The translations under genes and the position numbers were made by a program. The notes under the pieces are model-generated. The model had not been told where the DNA came from. It saw nothing but the letters and a program-made list of their open reading frames with translations, and did not search any database. Below, piece by piece: positions 26,213-35,815 of a DNA stretch of 53,366 nt; position 1 is the stretch's first letter; every line of letters starts with the position of its first letter. The stretch is from Tomitella cavernea. Lineage in GTDB: Bacteria; Actinomycetota; Actinomycetes; Mycobacteriales; Mycobacteriaceae. The stretch spans positions 1 to 53,366 of the forward strand of contig NZ_JAENKO010000031.1 in NCBI RefSeq assembly GCF_016599145.1, read 5' to 3'.

Positions 26213-28111
26213 TCAGTGGTTGCGCAGATGCGCAATGCGGGCCTGCAGCTGCTCCGCCGAGGCCAGGGCGGTGGGCGGGCCGCCGCAGACCCGCCGCAGT
26301 TCACCGTGGATGACGCCGTGCGGGCGGCCGGTGCGATGATGATTGAGAGCCACGAGCGCGTTGAGCTCGCGCCGTAGCTCGGTGAGCCGGCGGCGGGTGT
26401 CGGTGCCTCCGTCCACCGCGGGCGCCGGCACGTCAGGCCCGGATCGTGCGGAGTCCGCCCCGGACGCGGCCGCGCCCGGGGCGGATATCCGCTCGTCGAG
26501 CTGTTCGCTCTGCCGACGCCGCAGCAGGTCGCGCATCTGGTCGGCGTTGAGAAGCCCGGGCAGCCCCAGGTAGTCGGCCTCCTCGTCGGACCCGGCGAAG
26601 GTCGCGGTGCCGAACGACGACCCGTCGTAGATGACCTGGTCGAGCTCCGCGTCGGCGCCGATGGACGTGTAGGCCTTCTCCTCCTCGCCCGGCTCGTCTT
26701 TCTGCTTGTTCGCGTCCGCCAGGAGCTGGTCGTCCAACCCCTCCTCGCGGTGCGGCTTGCCCAGGACGTGGTCGCGCTGGGTTTCGAGCTGGCTGGCGAG
26801 GTCGAGGAGCACCGGCACCGACGGCAGGAAAACGCTCGCCGTCTCGCCTGGCCTGCGTGAGCGTACGAAACGCCCGATCGCTTGGGCGAAGTACAGCGGC
26901 GTGGACGCGCTGGTGGCGTAGACGCCGACGGCCAGGCGCGGCACGTCGACCCCTTCGGAGACCATGCGCACCGCCACCATCCACCGGCTGTCGCCCGCGG
27001 CGAACTCCGCGATCCGCTGCGAGGCCGTCGGATCGTCGGAGAGCACCACCGTGGGCGCTTCGCCGCAGATGTTGCCGAGCACCTTCGCGTAGGCCCGGGC
27101 GGTGGACTGGTCGGTGGCGATGACGAGGCCGCCGGCGTCCGGCATCCCCCCGGCGCGCAGCTGCCCGAGCCGGGTGTTGGCGGCGGTAAGCACGGCCGGG
27201 ATCCAGTCGCCCGCCGGGTCCAGCGCCGTCTTCCACGCCCGTGCCGTCTGCTCCGCATTGAGCGGCTCGCCCAACCGCGCCGAGTACTCCTCGCCGGCGC
27301 TGGTGCGCCAGCGCGCCTCACCCGAGTAGGCGAGGAAGACCACGGGCCGCACGACGCCGTCCGCCAGCGCGTCGGAGTACCCGTAGGAGTGGTCGGCCTT
27401 CGAGCGCATCAGGCCGTCGCCGTCCGGCTCGTAAGTGACGAACGGGATGGCGCTGTCGTCGCTGCGGAAGGGCGTGCCGGTGAGCGTCAGGCGGCGGGAG
27501 GCGTCGTCGAACGCCTCGCGGATCCCCTCACCCCAGCTCTTCGCGTCGCCGCCGTGGTGGATCTCGTCCAGGATGACCAGAGTCCGCCGGTTCTCAGTGC
27601 GGACGCGGTGCCGGAACGGATGCGAGGCCACCTGCGCGTAGGTGACGACCACGCCGTGGTAGTCCCCGGACGTCTGTCCCACCGAGTTGGAGAAGTCGGG
27701 ATCCAGCGCGATGCCGGCGCGGCGGGCGGACTCCGCCCACTGGTACTTGAGGTGTTCGGTGGGTGCGACCACCGTGATCTGGTCGACGGTGCGGTCCGCC
27801 AGCAGCTCGGCCGCCACGCGCAGGCCGAAGGTGGTCTTGCCCGCGCCCGGCGTGGCGACCGCGAGGAAGTCACGCGGATTGGTCGTCAGATACCTGGTGA
27901 GCGCCCGGCGCTGCCAGGCGCGCAGCGCACCCTTTCCCACTCGCGCATCCGCGTTGGCCGCCTCCGCCGTTTCCTCATCCTGCACCTCGGAGACCCCTGT
28001 ACCGACGACCAACTGCTGACACACCTCTTCCGCATCGGCTCCCCCGCCGATGATGGAGCCTACCGCCCTTCGAGGCGCCGCGCGCGTGCGGCCGAGCGTG
28101 GTTTCCGGCAC
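26213..28111 (-). CDS. DEAD/DEAH box (SF2) helicase
   Basis: Up to 632 aa. Walker A ATPGAGKTT (about 86-94), motif II LDEIHHGG, motif III TGTPFRSDD and motif VI AQAIGRFVRSRR are all present, giving a complete SF2 ATPase of the type near sigB in many Mycobacteriales. The C-terminal third is charged with no recognised domain. The start is uncertain: GTG 28111 gives a nonconserved 60-residue leader, and homologues begin nearer GALRAWQRRAL. Divergent from yihY. DNA or RNA substrate unknown. Confidence 0.87.
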   Translation of the reverse strand: MPETTLGRTRAAPRRAVGSIIGGGADAEEVCQQLVVGTGVSEVQDEETAEAANADARVGKGALRAWQRRALTRYLTTNPRDFLAVATPGAGKTTFGLRVAAELLADRTVDQITVVAPTEHLKYQWAESARRAGIALDPDFSNSVGQTSGDYHGVVVTYAQVASHPFRHRVRTENRRTLVILDEIHHGGDAKSWGEGIREAFDDASRRLTLTGTPFRSDDSAIPFVTYEPDGDGLMRSKADHSYGYSDALADGVVRPVVFLAYSGEARWRTSAGEEYSARLGEPLNAEQTARAWKTALDPAGDWIPAVLTAANTRLGQLRAGGMPDAGGLVIATDQSTARAYAKVLGNICGEAPTVVLSDDPTASQRIAEFAAGDSRWMVAVRMVSEGVDVPRLAVGVYATSASTPLYFAQAIGRFVRSRRPGETASVFLPSVPVLLDLASQLETQRDHVLGKPHREEGLDDQLLADANKQKDEPGEEEKAYTSIGADAELDQVIYDGSSFGTATFAGSDEEADYLGLPGLLNADQMRDLLRRRQSEQLDERISAPGAAASGADSARSGPDVPAPAVDGGTDTRRRLTELRRELNALVALNHHRTGRPHGVIHGELRRVCGGPPTALASAEQLQARIAHLRNH

Positions 28112-28120
28112 CTGGCGCGG

Positions 28121-28142
28121 CCCGGCAGCAACCCGGCAGCAA
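28121..28142. repeat. direct repeat CCCGGCAGCAA x2
   Basis: Two adjacent exact 11-bp copies in the helicase/yihY divergent intergenic region. Minor feature, possibly regulatory or slippage. Confidence 0.4.
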
Positions 28143-28212
28143 CCTGTCCGAGCGACACGCCGCCGACCTTCATGGCAGGTCCAGACCGCGATCGGGGATG
28201 CTGGAGGGTGAC

Positions 28213-29403
28213 ATGGACGAACACGGACAGGCCCACGGCGCCCGCGCGCACGCGGCGGGATGGGTGCGAGGAGTGCGCCGCGGGATCATCGGCGCCCTGG
28301 CCACGGTGTGGCGGGTGATCGCCCGCGTGTCCGTCAAATCGTTCACCGAGGGGATCTTCGGCCGTTCCGCGCAGGCGGCGTTCTGGCAGACGTTGTCGCT
28401 GCCCCCGCTGCTGCTGGGGCTGCTCGGCTCACTCGGCTACATCGGCGGGCTGTTCGGCCCCGACACGGTCGACCTCATCGAATCGAAGATCGTCACCGCG
28501 GCCCACACGGTTTTCACCGACAACGTGGTCGACCAGATCATCCAACCGACCATCGTGGACATCCTCGCGCGCGGACGCGGCGCCATCGTGTCCGTGGGCT
28601 TCGTGCTCTCGCTGTGGGCCGGCTCGTCCGCCATCTCCTGCTTCGTCGACGCCATCGTGGAGGCGCACGGCCAGAAAGACGAGCGTCACCCCGTCTGGCA
28701 GCGGGTGGTCGCGCTGATCCTCTACCTGTTCTTCCTGCTGCTCAGCGTGATCACGCTGCCCCTGGTGGCGCTGGGCCCCACCTACATCGCGCAGATCCTG
28801 CCGGACTCCTGGTACGGGTTCGGTTCGCAGCTGATCGACATCGCGTACTTCCCCGCAGTGGGGGTGCTGCTGGTGGCAGGGCTGACCACCCTGTACAAGC
28901 TGGCCCTGCCACGGTCGCTGCCGTGGCACCGGCTGCTCGCGGGCGCGGTCCTCGCCGGCGTGTTCTTCGTCCTCGCCAGCGCGGGGCTGCGCTTCTACCT
29001 GACCCTCGTCACCCAGACGGGCTACAGCTACGGTGCGCTGGCGACACCGATCGCGTTCCTGCTGTTCACGTTCTTCCTGGGGTTCGCGGTGGTGCTCGGG
29101 GCACAGTTCAACGCCGTGATCCAGGAGTTCTGGCCCGCGCGCCGCACCCGCATCGACCAGCTCCGCGACTGGCTCAGCACGCAGTCCGACACGCTGGACG
29201 GACTCTCCGGTGCAACAGTGACTTCACCGCTGCGCCGCATCGCCGCCGCGCCGCGGCGCACCACCGTCCAGCGGCATCCCGCAGCGCGCCCCGAGGACCG
29301 CGCCCGCGCGCCGGGGCCGGACCAGCAGTCGCCCGGCGACCCCGGCGTCAGCGTAGCCCCGGAGGGCGAGGTGCGTCAGTTCCCCGACGGCAGGGTCTCG
29401 TAG
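28213..29403 (+). CDS. YihY/BrkB family inner membrane protein
   Basis: 396 aa. Six hydrophobic helices between about residues 60 and 300 (FWQTLSLPPLLLGLLGSLGYIGGLF, AIVSVGFVLSLWAGSSAISCFVDAI, VALILYLFFLLLSVITLPLVAL and others) form the YihY/virulence factor BrkB domain; a 90-residue hydrophilic Arg/Pro-rich tail follows. ATG 28213 follows GGAGGGTGAC. The place matches Rv2707. Function unresolved; despite old names it is not an RNase BN. The last 28 bp overlap DUF3039. Confidence 0.9.
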   Translation: MDEHGQAHGARAHAAGWVRGVRRGIIGALATVWRVIARVSVKSFTEGIFGRSAQAAFWQTLSLPPLLLGLLGSLGYIGGLFGPDTVDLIESKIVTAAHTVFTDNVVDQIIQPTIVDILARGRGAIVSVGFVLSLWAGSSAISCFVDAIVEAHGQKDERHPVWQRVVALILYLFFLLLSVITLPLVALGPTYIAQILPDSWYGFGSQLIDIAYFPAVGVLLVAGLTTLYKLALPRSLPWHRLLAGAVLAGVFFVLASAGLRFYLTLVTQTGYSYGALATPIAFLLFTFFLGFAVVLGAQFNAVIQEFWPARRTRIDQLRDWLSTQSDTLDGLSGATVTSPLRRIAAAPRRTTVQRHPAARPEDRARAPGPDQQSPGDPGVSVAPEGEVRQFPDGRVS

Positions 29404-29627
29404 ACCTTCTTGCACTCGGGGCACACCGGCGAGTTCGGTTTGGGCGACTTCGTCACGGAGAAGACCTCGCCGCAGAGCGCCACCACCTGGGTGCCCATCA
29501 CTGCGCTTTCCGTGATCTTGTCCTTGCGCACATAGTGGAAGAACTTCGGTGTGTCGTCGTCGGTGCGCTCGTCCTCGACGACCTCGGGCTCCAGCAGGCC
29601 GGTCTGCCCGGCGGTTTGAGTACTCAC
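29376..29627 (-). CDS. DUF3039 family small protein
   Basis: 83 aa. Core FFHYVRKDKITESAVMGTQVVALCGEVFSVTKSPKPNSPVCPECKKVYETLP, with a C-terminal CPEC pair plus an upstream Cys as a likely zinc site. Length and position match Rv2708c. GTG 29627 (VSTQTAGQ) is taken; ATG 29636 (MECVSTQ) is nearly equal. Convergent overlap with yihY. Function unknown. Confidence 0.85.
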   Translation of the reverse strand: MSTQTAGQTGLLEPEVVEDERTDDDTPKFFHYVRKDKITESAVMGTQVVALCGEVFSVTKSPKPNSPVCPECKKVYETLPSGN

Positions 29628-29709
29628 GCACTCCATGATGCCGGAAACCGCGCCCCGAGTACCAGCCCCGGCCAGTGCGCCGGCCGCCGCGCAGTGGGAG
29701 CATGGAGGC

Positions 29710-30123
29710 ATGGCATACGACGGCGGCTACGAGGACGAGGGACCCGGCGAGCAGTACCGCGGCGAATCGGGCTTCGACGGAACCGGGTCGGACCTGTCCG
29801 CGGCGTCCGCGGCACGCAGACCGCCGAGGATCACCGAGGCCCAGGAGTCGTTCGAGGCGCAGCAGCGCGTGCGCATTCGCAAGTACGCGATCCTCATGGG
29901 TTTCCGCATCCCTGCGCTGGTGATCGCCGTGATCGTCTACAGCACGTGGAACATCGTGTGGGTGTCGCTGGTCATCGTCGCCATCTCCATCCCCCTGCCG
30001 TGGATCGCCGTACTCATCGCCAACGACGCGCCGCCCCGCCGCAAAGACAAGCTGCGCCGCTACGCACGCCCGTCGCACGACCGGCAGCTGGACGCGCACA
30101 CGCACCGCACCATCGAGGGATGA
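29710..30123 (+). CDS. DUF3099 family membrane protein
   Basis: 137 aa. A soluble acidic N-terminus, then two transmembrane helices (YAILMGFRIPALVIAVIVYSTW and WVSLVIVAISIPLPWIAVLIAN) and a basic His-containing tail. Equivalent to Rv2709 by family and place. ATG 29710 (MAYDGGYED) is preceded by GGGAG about 10 nt away. Function unknown. Confidence 0.85.
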   Translation: MAYDGGYEDEGPGEQYRGESGFDGTGSDLSAASAARRPPRITEAQESFEAQQRVRIRKYAILMGFRIPALVIAVIVYSTWNIVWVSLVIVAISIPLPWIAVLIANDAPPRRKDKLRRYARPSHDRQLDAHTHRTIEG

Positions 30124-30196
30124 CCGCCGCACGCCGCGCGCGGGGCACCGGCACGCAGGGCACCCGAACGCGGCGGCCTCCTGAAACAATCCGTGC

Positions 30197-31747
30197 ATGA
30201 GCATGCACAACTCCGGCCCCTCCCCTCTGGTCACGCTTGCACCGCGGTTGCGGGAGGCGTTCGAGGCGCAGCACTACGACGCCGACACCCTCATGGCGAT
30301 ACTCGGCGACGACGGGCATGACGCGTTAGGCCGTGGCGAACCGGTGCCGGTGCGGCGGGCGGCCGCCGGCACGGGGCACACCGGCACGCTCATCCGCCTG
30401 CTGCTCGTGGGCGACGACTGCCCGCGCCGCGAGGCCGCCGCCGCCCTGGCCCCCGTCGACGTCGACGAGGCCGTCGCGGCGGGCCTGCTGGAGGCCTCCG
30501 GCGACAGCGTCCGGGCCGCACTCGACGTGCGCCCGATGGACCTGGGGGCCGGGACCCGATGGATGATCTCCGACCTCGACGGCAGCATGCGCCGGTGCAC
30601 CACCGCGCCCGACCACGTCCTGGGCGTCGGCCACGCATCCTTGTCACTGCTGCGCGCCACGCCCACCGCCCCGGTCGATACGGTCCTCGACGTGGGCGCG
30701 GGGTGCGGCGTCCAGGCGGTGCACGCCGCCGGGTACGCGCGCCGCATCACCGCCACCGACGTGAGCGCGCGCGCCCTGGAGTTCGCGGCGGCCGGCTGCG
30801 CGCTCAACGACGTCGACGTCGAGTTGCTCCGCGGCCCCTGGTACGAGCCCGCGGCGGGGCGCAGGTTCGACCGCATCGTGGCCAACCCGCCGTTCGTCGT
30901 CGGCCGCGGCACCGTCGACCACACCTACCGCGACTCCGGCCTGCCCCTCGACGGCGCGAGCGAGACGATGATCTCCGGCGCGCTCGCGCACCTGGCGCCG
31001 GGCGGGGTAGCCACGATGCTCGCGTCCTGGGTGCACCTGCGCGGCGAGGACTGGCGGTCGCGTGTCGCCGGGTGGCTGCCCGACGACGGGCTCGAGGCGT
31101 GGATCGTCCAGCGCGACGTCGCCGACCCGGCGCTGTATGTGGGCACGTGGATGCGCGACGCGGGGCTCGACCCGCGCGACCCCGCGCACGCCACGCTCGC
31201 GGACGACTGGCTGGCGCACTTCAAGGCCGCCGGCGTCGAGGGCGTCGGATTCGGCTTCGTCTATCTGCAGCGCACCGACGAGCCGACGTCCCTGACGGCC
31301 GAGGACCTGCGGCACGGGTTCGACGACCCCCTGGGCGACGAGGCTCTCGACCACCTCTCCCGTGCCGCGTGGCTGCGCCGCGCCGACGTGGCCGCCTCCC
31401 GCTTCCGGTTCGACCCCGCGACCGCGCTCGAACGCGTCCTGCTCCCCACTGCCGCCGCCTCTTCCGCACCCGCTCACGACGCGCCGGCCGCGGACGAGGA
31501 CACGTGGCGCGAGGCGGTGACGCGCCTGCACCGGGGCGGGGGCCCGCGCTGGCAGCACGAGGTGGACGAGGCATCGCTCCAGCTGCTCACCGGCTTGGGC
31601 CGCGGCGAGCTCACCACGGCGCAGGTGGCCGGGCTGCTCGCCGCCGCACGGGGAGCCGATGCCGACGCGCTGACCGGCGAGGCCACCGCACTCGTCACCG
31701 CGCTGGTCCGGCACGGTTTGCTGCGGCCCGTCGCGGGGAACCCCTGA
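30197..31747 (+). CDS. class I SAM-dependent methyltransferase, N5/HemK-like
   Basis: 516 aa. An N-terminal helical domain of about 150 residues precedes a Rossmann methyltransferase with DVGAGCGVQAVHAAGYARRITATDVSARAL (motif I and acidic loop) and NPPFVV, the NPPY-type catalytic motif of N-methyltransferases acting on amide or base nitrogens. A C-terminal domain of about 200 residues follows. Long proteins of this layout are common in actinobacteria; the target is unknown. ATG 30197 has an AACAAT six bases upstream, weakly suggesting a leaderless start. Confidence 0.85.
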   Translation: MSMHNSGPSPLVTLAPRLREAFEAQHYDADTLMAILGDDGHDALGRGEPVPVRRAAAGTGHTGTLIRLLLVGDDCPRREAAAALAPVDVDEAVAAGLLEASGDSVRAALDVRPMDLGAGTRWMISDLDGSMRRCTTAPDHVLGVGHASLSLLRATPTAPVDTVLDVGAGCGVQAVHAAGYARRITATDVSARALEFAAAGCALNDVDVELLRGPWYEPAAGRRFDRIVANPPFVVGRGTVDHTYRDSGLPLDGASETMISGALAHLAPGGVATMLASWVHLRGEDWRSRVAGWLPDDGLEAWIVQRDVADPALYVGTWMRDAGLDPRDPAHATLADDWLAHFKAAGVEGVGFGFVYLQRTDEPTSLTAEDLRHGFDDPLGDEALDHLSRAAWLRRADVAASRFRFDPATALERVLLPTAAASSAPAHDAPAADEDTWREAVTRLHRGGGPRWQHEVDEASLQLLTGLGRGELTTAQVAGLLAAARGADADALTGEATALVTALVRHGLLRPVAGNP

Positions 31748-31887
31748 ACACGCGCCGCCGACCGACGGCGCAGGCACGGCGGAGCCACCCTGAGAGCCCC
31801 TGCGCCCGTCCACATCGAACTCTCAGCAACTTCTCAGACAGCGTCCCGCAAACATGCAGGTCACATGGCATGGGGCTGCGGAACGCC

Positions 31888-31917
31888 GGGAACTAAACCG
31901 CCGCCGCCGCGCGTTGA
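31888..31917 (+). promoter_or_regulatory. sigB: ECF-type (SigE/SigH-like) promoter of sigB
   Basis: GGGAAC (31888-31893) and CGTTGA (31912-31917) are separated by 18 bp, the classic stress-sigma -35/-10 pair known for mycobacterial sigB. Transcription would start about 25-30 bp before the ATG at 31953. Confidence 0.75.
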
Positions 31918-31952
31918 ACGGTGTGAGACATCAACGAGGCAGGAGGCACCCC

Positions 31953-32939
31953 ATGAGTAGCCCCGACACCGGCGTTTCCAAGACCCATCGCCCCCGTGCG
32001 ATGAGCCGCGCAGATCTGGATGCCCAGAGCCCGTCGGCCGACCTTGTGCGCGTCTATCTCAACGGGATCGGCAAGACTCCGCTGCTCACCGCAGCTGAAG
32101 AGGTTGAGCTGGCCAAGCGCATCGAGACGGGCCTGTACGCGCGGCATCTCCTGGAGACCCGCCCGCGGCTCGGTGCGGCCAAGAAGCGCGACCTCGCCAC
32201 GATCGTGCGCGAGGGTCAGGCGGCCCGCCAGCACCTGCTGGAGGCCAACCTGCGGCTGGTGGTGTCGCTCGCCAAGCGCTACACGGGCCGGGGAATGCCC
32301 CTGCTGGACCTGATCCAGGAGGGCAACCTGGGTCTGATCCGCGCGATGGAGAAGTTCGACTACGCCAAGGGCTTCAAGTTCTCCACCTATGCCACCTGGT
32401 GGATCCGGCAGGCCATCACCCGCGGTATGGCCGACCAGGGGCGCACCATCCGCCTGCCCGTCCACCTGGTCGAGCAGGTCAACAAGCTCGCCCGCATCAA
32501 GCGTGAGCTGCACCAGCAGCTGGGCCGCGAAGCCACCGACGACGAGTTGGCGGAGGAATCCGGCATCCCCAAGGAGAAGATCTCCGACCTGCTGGACCAC
32601 AGCCGCGACCCGGTGAGCCTGGACATGCCCGTCGGCACTGACGAGGAGGCCCCGCTGGGCGACTTCATCGAGGACTCCGACGCCACCGACGCGGAGACCT
32701 CCGTGATCGCCAATCTCCTGCACTCGGACGTGCGCTCGGTGCTCGCCACCCTCGACGACCGCGAGCAGCAGGTCATCCGGCTGCGCTTCGGCCTCGACGA
32801 CGGGCAGCCGCGCACGCTCGACCAGATCGGCAAGTCCTTCGGCCTCTCCCGCGAGCGGGTCCGGCAGATCGAGCGCGAGGTGATGGGCAAGCTGCGCCAG
32901 GGCGACCGGGCGGAGCGCCTGCGCGCCTACGCCGTGTGA
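31953..32939 (+). CDS. sigB: alternative principal-like sigma factor (group 2)
   Basis: 328 aa. Stress/stationary-phase sigma factor closely related to SigA but lacking the long N-terminal Lys-rich region. Region 1.2 begins [30 protein letters not shown]; region 2 contains [27 protein letters not shown]; region 4.2 is [28 protein letters not shown] 31953 follows AGGAGG. The ECF-type promoter upstream implies induction by SigE or SigH homologues. In M. tuberculosis ideR is directly downstream; here acuC-patA lies between. Confidence 0.96.
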   Translation: MSSPDTGVSKTHRPRAMSRADLDAQSPSADLVRVYLNGIGKTPLLTAAEEVELAKRIETGLYARHLLETRPRLGAAKKRDLATIVREGQAARQHLLEANLRLVVSLAKRYTGRGMPLLDLIQEGNLGLIRAMEKFDYAKGFKFSTYATWWIRQAITRGMADQGRTIRLPVHLVEQVNKLARIKRELHQQLGREATDDELAEESGIPKEKISDLLDHSRDPVSLDMPVGTDEEAPLGDFIEDSDATDAETSVIANLLHSDVRSVLATLDDREQQVIRLRFGLDDGQPRTLDQIGKSFGLSRERVRQIEREVMGKLRQGDRAERLRAYAV

Positions 32940-33034
32940 CGGCCGCGGGCGCGGGGCCGCAACGCCCCGTGCCTCCCCCAGCATCGGGGCGCATGGTTCC
33001 CGCCCCGATTCCGCGCGGTTCCCCTGGCCGCGTA

Positions 33035-33070
33035 GCCCGCCCCCTCGGCCTCCCTTCCGAGGGGGCGGGC
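33035..33070 (+). terminator. terminator hairpin after sigB
   Basis: GCCCGCCCCCTCGG (33035-33048) pairs perfectly with CCGAGGGGGCGGGC (33057-33070) across an 8-nt loop; GTCTGTCT follows. Confidence 0.75.
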
Positions 33071-33083
33071 GTCTGTCTGCGAC

Positions 33084-33107
33084 CGCCCCGCCGCGCGCGG
33101 CGGGGCG
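33084..33107 (-). terminator. 24-bp perfect palindrome after patA
   Basis: CGCCCCGCCGCG followed immediately by its complement CGCGGCGGGGCG, 2 bp beyond the patA stop; a likely terminator for the minus-strand acuC-patA operon. Confidence 0.6.
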
Positions 33108-33109
33108 AC

Positions 33110-35815
33110 TCACCGCAGGCGCCGCGGCCCCAGGTCCACCGGGCGCGGCTCGTGACCGATGCGCACCTGCGTCTCCAGCACCGCCACGCCCTCGGCGGAG
33201 GCCAGGATCGGCTCGCACACCAGCTCGCGCACCTCGGGGATGTCGTCGATCAGTGCCGACACCCGGTGCACCATGTCCACCAGGGCGCCCTTGTCCACCG
33301 GCGCCCCGAACCCGTAGCCGTGCAGCAGCGGGGCGCCCTTGGGCGCGTCGATGAGCTCGAGGGCCTCGTCCTCGGTCACCGGCAGCACGCGGTAGGCGCG
33401 ATCGCCCAGCAGCGTCGAGATGACGCCGGCGAGACCGAACGAGATCACCGACCCGAAGGACGGGTCGTCCTGCACGGAGATCACGCAGTTGATCCCCTTG
33501 GGCGCCATCTTCTGCACCTGCACGACGTCGCTGCCCGAGAGCGCGGACACGTCCGCGTAGGCGTCGCCCACCGCCTCGGCCGACGAGAGGTCCAGGCGCA
33601 CCCCCATCAGATCCGGCCGGCGCCGCCAGTCCGCCGCGCGCGCCTTGAGCGCCACCGGGTAGCCGATGTTCTCCGCCGCCTCACGCGCGGACGGGCCGTC
33701 CGCCACCTCCACGTACGGCACCACGCCGATCCCGTAGCAGGCCAGCAGCGACGTGGACTCGCTGTCGGTCAGCTGCCGCTGCCCCCGCTCGGCGAGCCAG
33801 CCGTGCACCAGCGCACGTGCGCGCTCGGTGTCGATGCCGTCCGGCCGCGTCATCGTCGACACGGGCACGTCGAGCCACCGCGAATACCGCCAGGCTCGTG
33901 CCAGCGACGTGGCGGCACGCTCGGGGCCCGGGTAGGACGGGACGGAGCCGCGGGCGGGGTTGCCCCCGTCGTCGTGCACAGCGAGCATGTCCGGGAGGCC
34001 CTCCTCGGCGAGGAACGTCGTCACTATCGGCTTCGCCGACTGCTGCGCGGCGTCCCGCAGCGCGGCCGCGTACGGCTCGGGGGCCACCGCGATCGGTGGC
34101 ACGAACACGGCCATCACCGCGTCCACCCACTCCGAGCGCACCGCCGCGGTCACCGCGTCGGCGAACTCCTCCGGCGTCGCCCGGGCCCCCAGGTCCACCG
34201 GGTCCCCCGCGTCGAGCCCCTCGCTGCGCACCGCGTCCGCGGCCAGGACCCCGAGCGCCGTCGAGTTGCCGACGATCGCCACGCGCGGCCCCCGCGGCAA
34301 CGGCTGGTAGGCCAGCACCTGGGCGCAGTCGAAAAGCTGCGCGATGGAATCGACGTGGATCACGCCCGACTGCTCGAACAGCGCCCGCACCGTCGCGTCG
34401 TCGATCTCCACGCCGGTGGCCGCGAGTGCCGGGGGCACCGCGTGCCGGCCGCTTTTCACCGCCACCACCGGTTTGCCCCGCGCCACCCGGCGGGCGATCC
34501 GCGAGAACTTGCGCGGGTTGCCGAAGCTCTCCAGGTAGAGCAGCACCACGTCGGTGTCCGGGTCGGTGTCCCAGTACTGCAGCACGTCGTTGCCGGAGAC
34601 GTCGCCGCGGTTGCCCGCCGAGACGAATGTGGACAGCCCCAGGCGCCGCTTGGCCGCGCCGTCGAGGATCTGGATGCCCAGCGCGCCCGACTGGCAGAAG
34701 AAGCCGATTCGGCCGCGCCCCGGCAACACCGGTGCCAGCGTGGAGTTGAGCCCCACCGCCGTGTCCGTGTTCGCCACGCCCAGGGCGTTGGGGCCCACCA
34801 CGCGCATCCCGTGCGCCCGGGCCGCCCGCACCAGCCGGCGCTCCTGCTCCTGGCCGTCCGGCCCCGTCTCGCTGAACCCTGCGGAGACGACCACGAGCGC
34901 CTTGACCTCCTTGGCCAGGCAGTCCTCGAACACCTCGTCCATCGCTTCGGCGGGGACCGCCACCACCGCCAGATCGAGGTCGTCGGGGATGTCGCGCACC
35001 GAAGCGTAGGCGCGCACGCCGCGCACCGAGCGGTGCTCGGCGTTCACGGGGAACACCGGACCGGTGAACCCGGCGCCCAGCAGGTTGCGCAGCACCGCGT
35101 GGCCCACCTTGGACGGGTCCGTGGAGGCGCCGATCACCGCGATCGACCGCGGGGTGAGCACGTTGCGCACGCTGCGCGCCTCCGCCGCGCGCTCGCGGGC
35201 GTTGCGCACCGACAGCAGCGCCTCGGTGGGGTCGATGTCGAACTCCAGGTGCACCACGCCGCCGTCGTAGCTGCGGCTGACCTGGTAGCCGGCCTCGCGG
35301 AACACCGACACCATGTGCCGGTTCTCGGCGAGCACCTCCGCAACGAACCGTTCGAGCCCGTTTTCCGCCGCCGCGCCGGCGAGATGCTCGAGCAGCACCG
35401 GGCCCAGCCCGCGGCCCTGGTGGTTGTCGGCCACCACGAAGGCGACCTCCGCGGACTTGCCGTCGTCGACGTTGTCGAGCCCCTCGTAGCTGCCCACGGC
35501 GATGATCTTGTCGCCGAGTTCCATAATCATCCCCACCCTGCGCACATAGTCGAGGTGGGTGAAGTGACGGACGTCGCGCGTCGACATGGTCGGATAGGGC
35601 CCGAAATAGCGCAGGTATCGGGTGCGCTCGGACAGCGTCGAGTGGAACTCGACCAGCTTGTCGCCGTCGTCGGGTGTGATCGGGCGCATGCGCACGGCAC
35701 GGCCGTCCGACGCGAGGACGTCGGCCACCCAGTGCTCGGGGTAGTGGTAGACCTTCCCACCCGGGGCGGTCGCGTCGAGGTCTGCGGGTGCGGGCGTGTC
35801 AGTCTCGTGGGTCAT
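33110..35815 (-). CDS. GNAT lysine acetyltransferase fused to an NDP-forming acyl-CoA synthetase domain (Pat-like)
   Basis: 901 aa. The N-terminal GNAT domain (about 40-200) has the acetyl-CoA loop QGRGLG. Then come a CoA-binding domain (about 220-320), succinyl-CoA-ligase-like domains (345-510, GFFCQSGALGIQ) and an ATP-grasp-like domain (about 690-895). GNAT-first order is that of streptomycete PatA, the reverse of enterobacterial Pat. The SHTG segment holding the phosphohistidine of true ADP-forming synthetases is replaced by AATGVEIDD (about 465-473), so that domain is probably regulatory. The start lies inside acuC (17-bp overlap). Likely acetylates acyl-CoA synthetases. Confidence 0.88.
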   Translation of the reverse strand: MTHETDTPAPADLDATAPGGKVYHYPEHWVADVLASDGRAVRMRPITPDDGDKLVEFHSTLSERTRYLRYFGPYPTMSTRDVRHFTHLDYVRRVGMIMELGDKIIAVGSYEGLDNVDDGKSAEVAFVVADNHQGRGLGPVLLEHLAGAAAENGLERFVAEVLAENRHMVSVFREAGYQVSRSYDGGVVHLEFDIDPTEALLSVRNARERAAEARSVRNVLTPRSIAVIGASTDPSKVGHAVLRNLLGAGFTGPVFPVNAEHRSVRGVRAYASVRDIPDDLDLAVVAVPAEAMDEVFEDCLAKEVKALVVVSAGFSETGPDGQEQERRLVRAARAHGMRVVGPNALGVANTDTAVGLNSTLAPVLPGRGRIGFFCQSGALGIQILDGAAKRRLGLSTFVSAGNRGDVSGNDVLQYWDTDPDTDVVLLYLESFGNPRKFSRIARRVARGKPVVAVKSGRHAVPPALAATGVEIDDATVRALFEQSGVIHVDSIAQLFDCAQVLAYQPLPRGPRVAIVGNSTALGVLAADAVRSEGLDAGDPVDLGARATPEEFADAVTAAVRSEWVDAVMAVFVPPIAVAPEPYAAALRDAAQQSAKPIVTTFLAEEGLPDMLAVHDDGGNPARGSVPSYPGPERAATSLARAWRYSRWLDVPVSTMTRPDGIDTERARALVHGWLAERGQRQLTDSESTSLLACYGIGVVPYVEVADGPSAREAAENIGYPVALKARAADWRRRPDLMGVRLDLSSAEAVGDAYADVSALSGSDVVQVQKMAPKGINCVISVQDDPSFGSVISFGLAGVISTLLGDRAYRVLPVTEDEALELIDAPKGAPLLHGYGFGAPVDKGALVDMVHRVSALIDDIPEVRELVCEPILASAEGVAVLETQVRIGHEPRPVDLGPRRLR

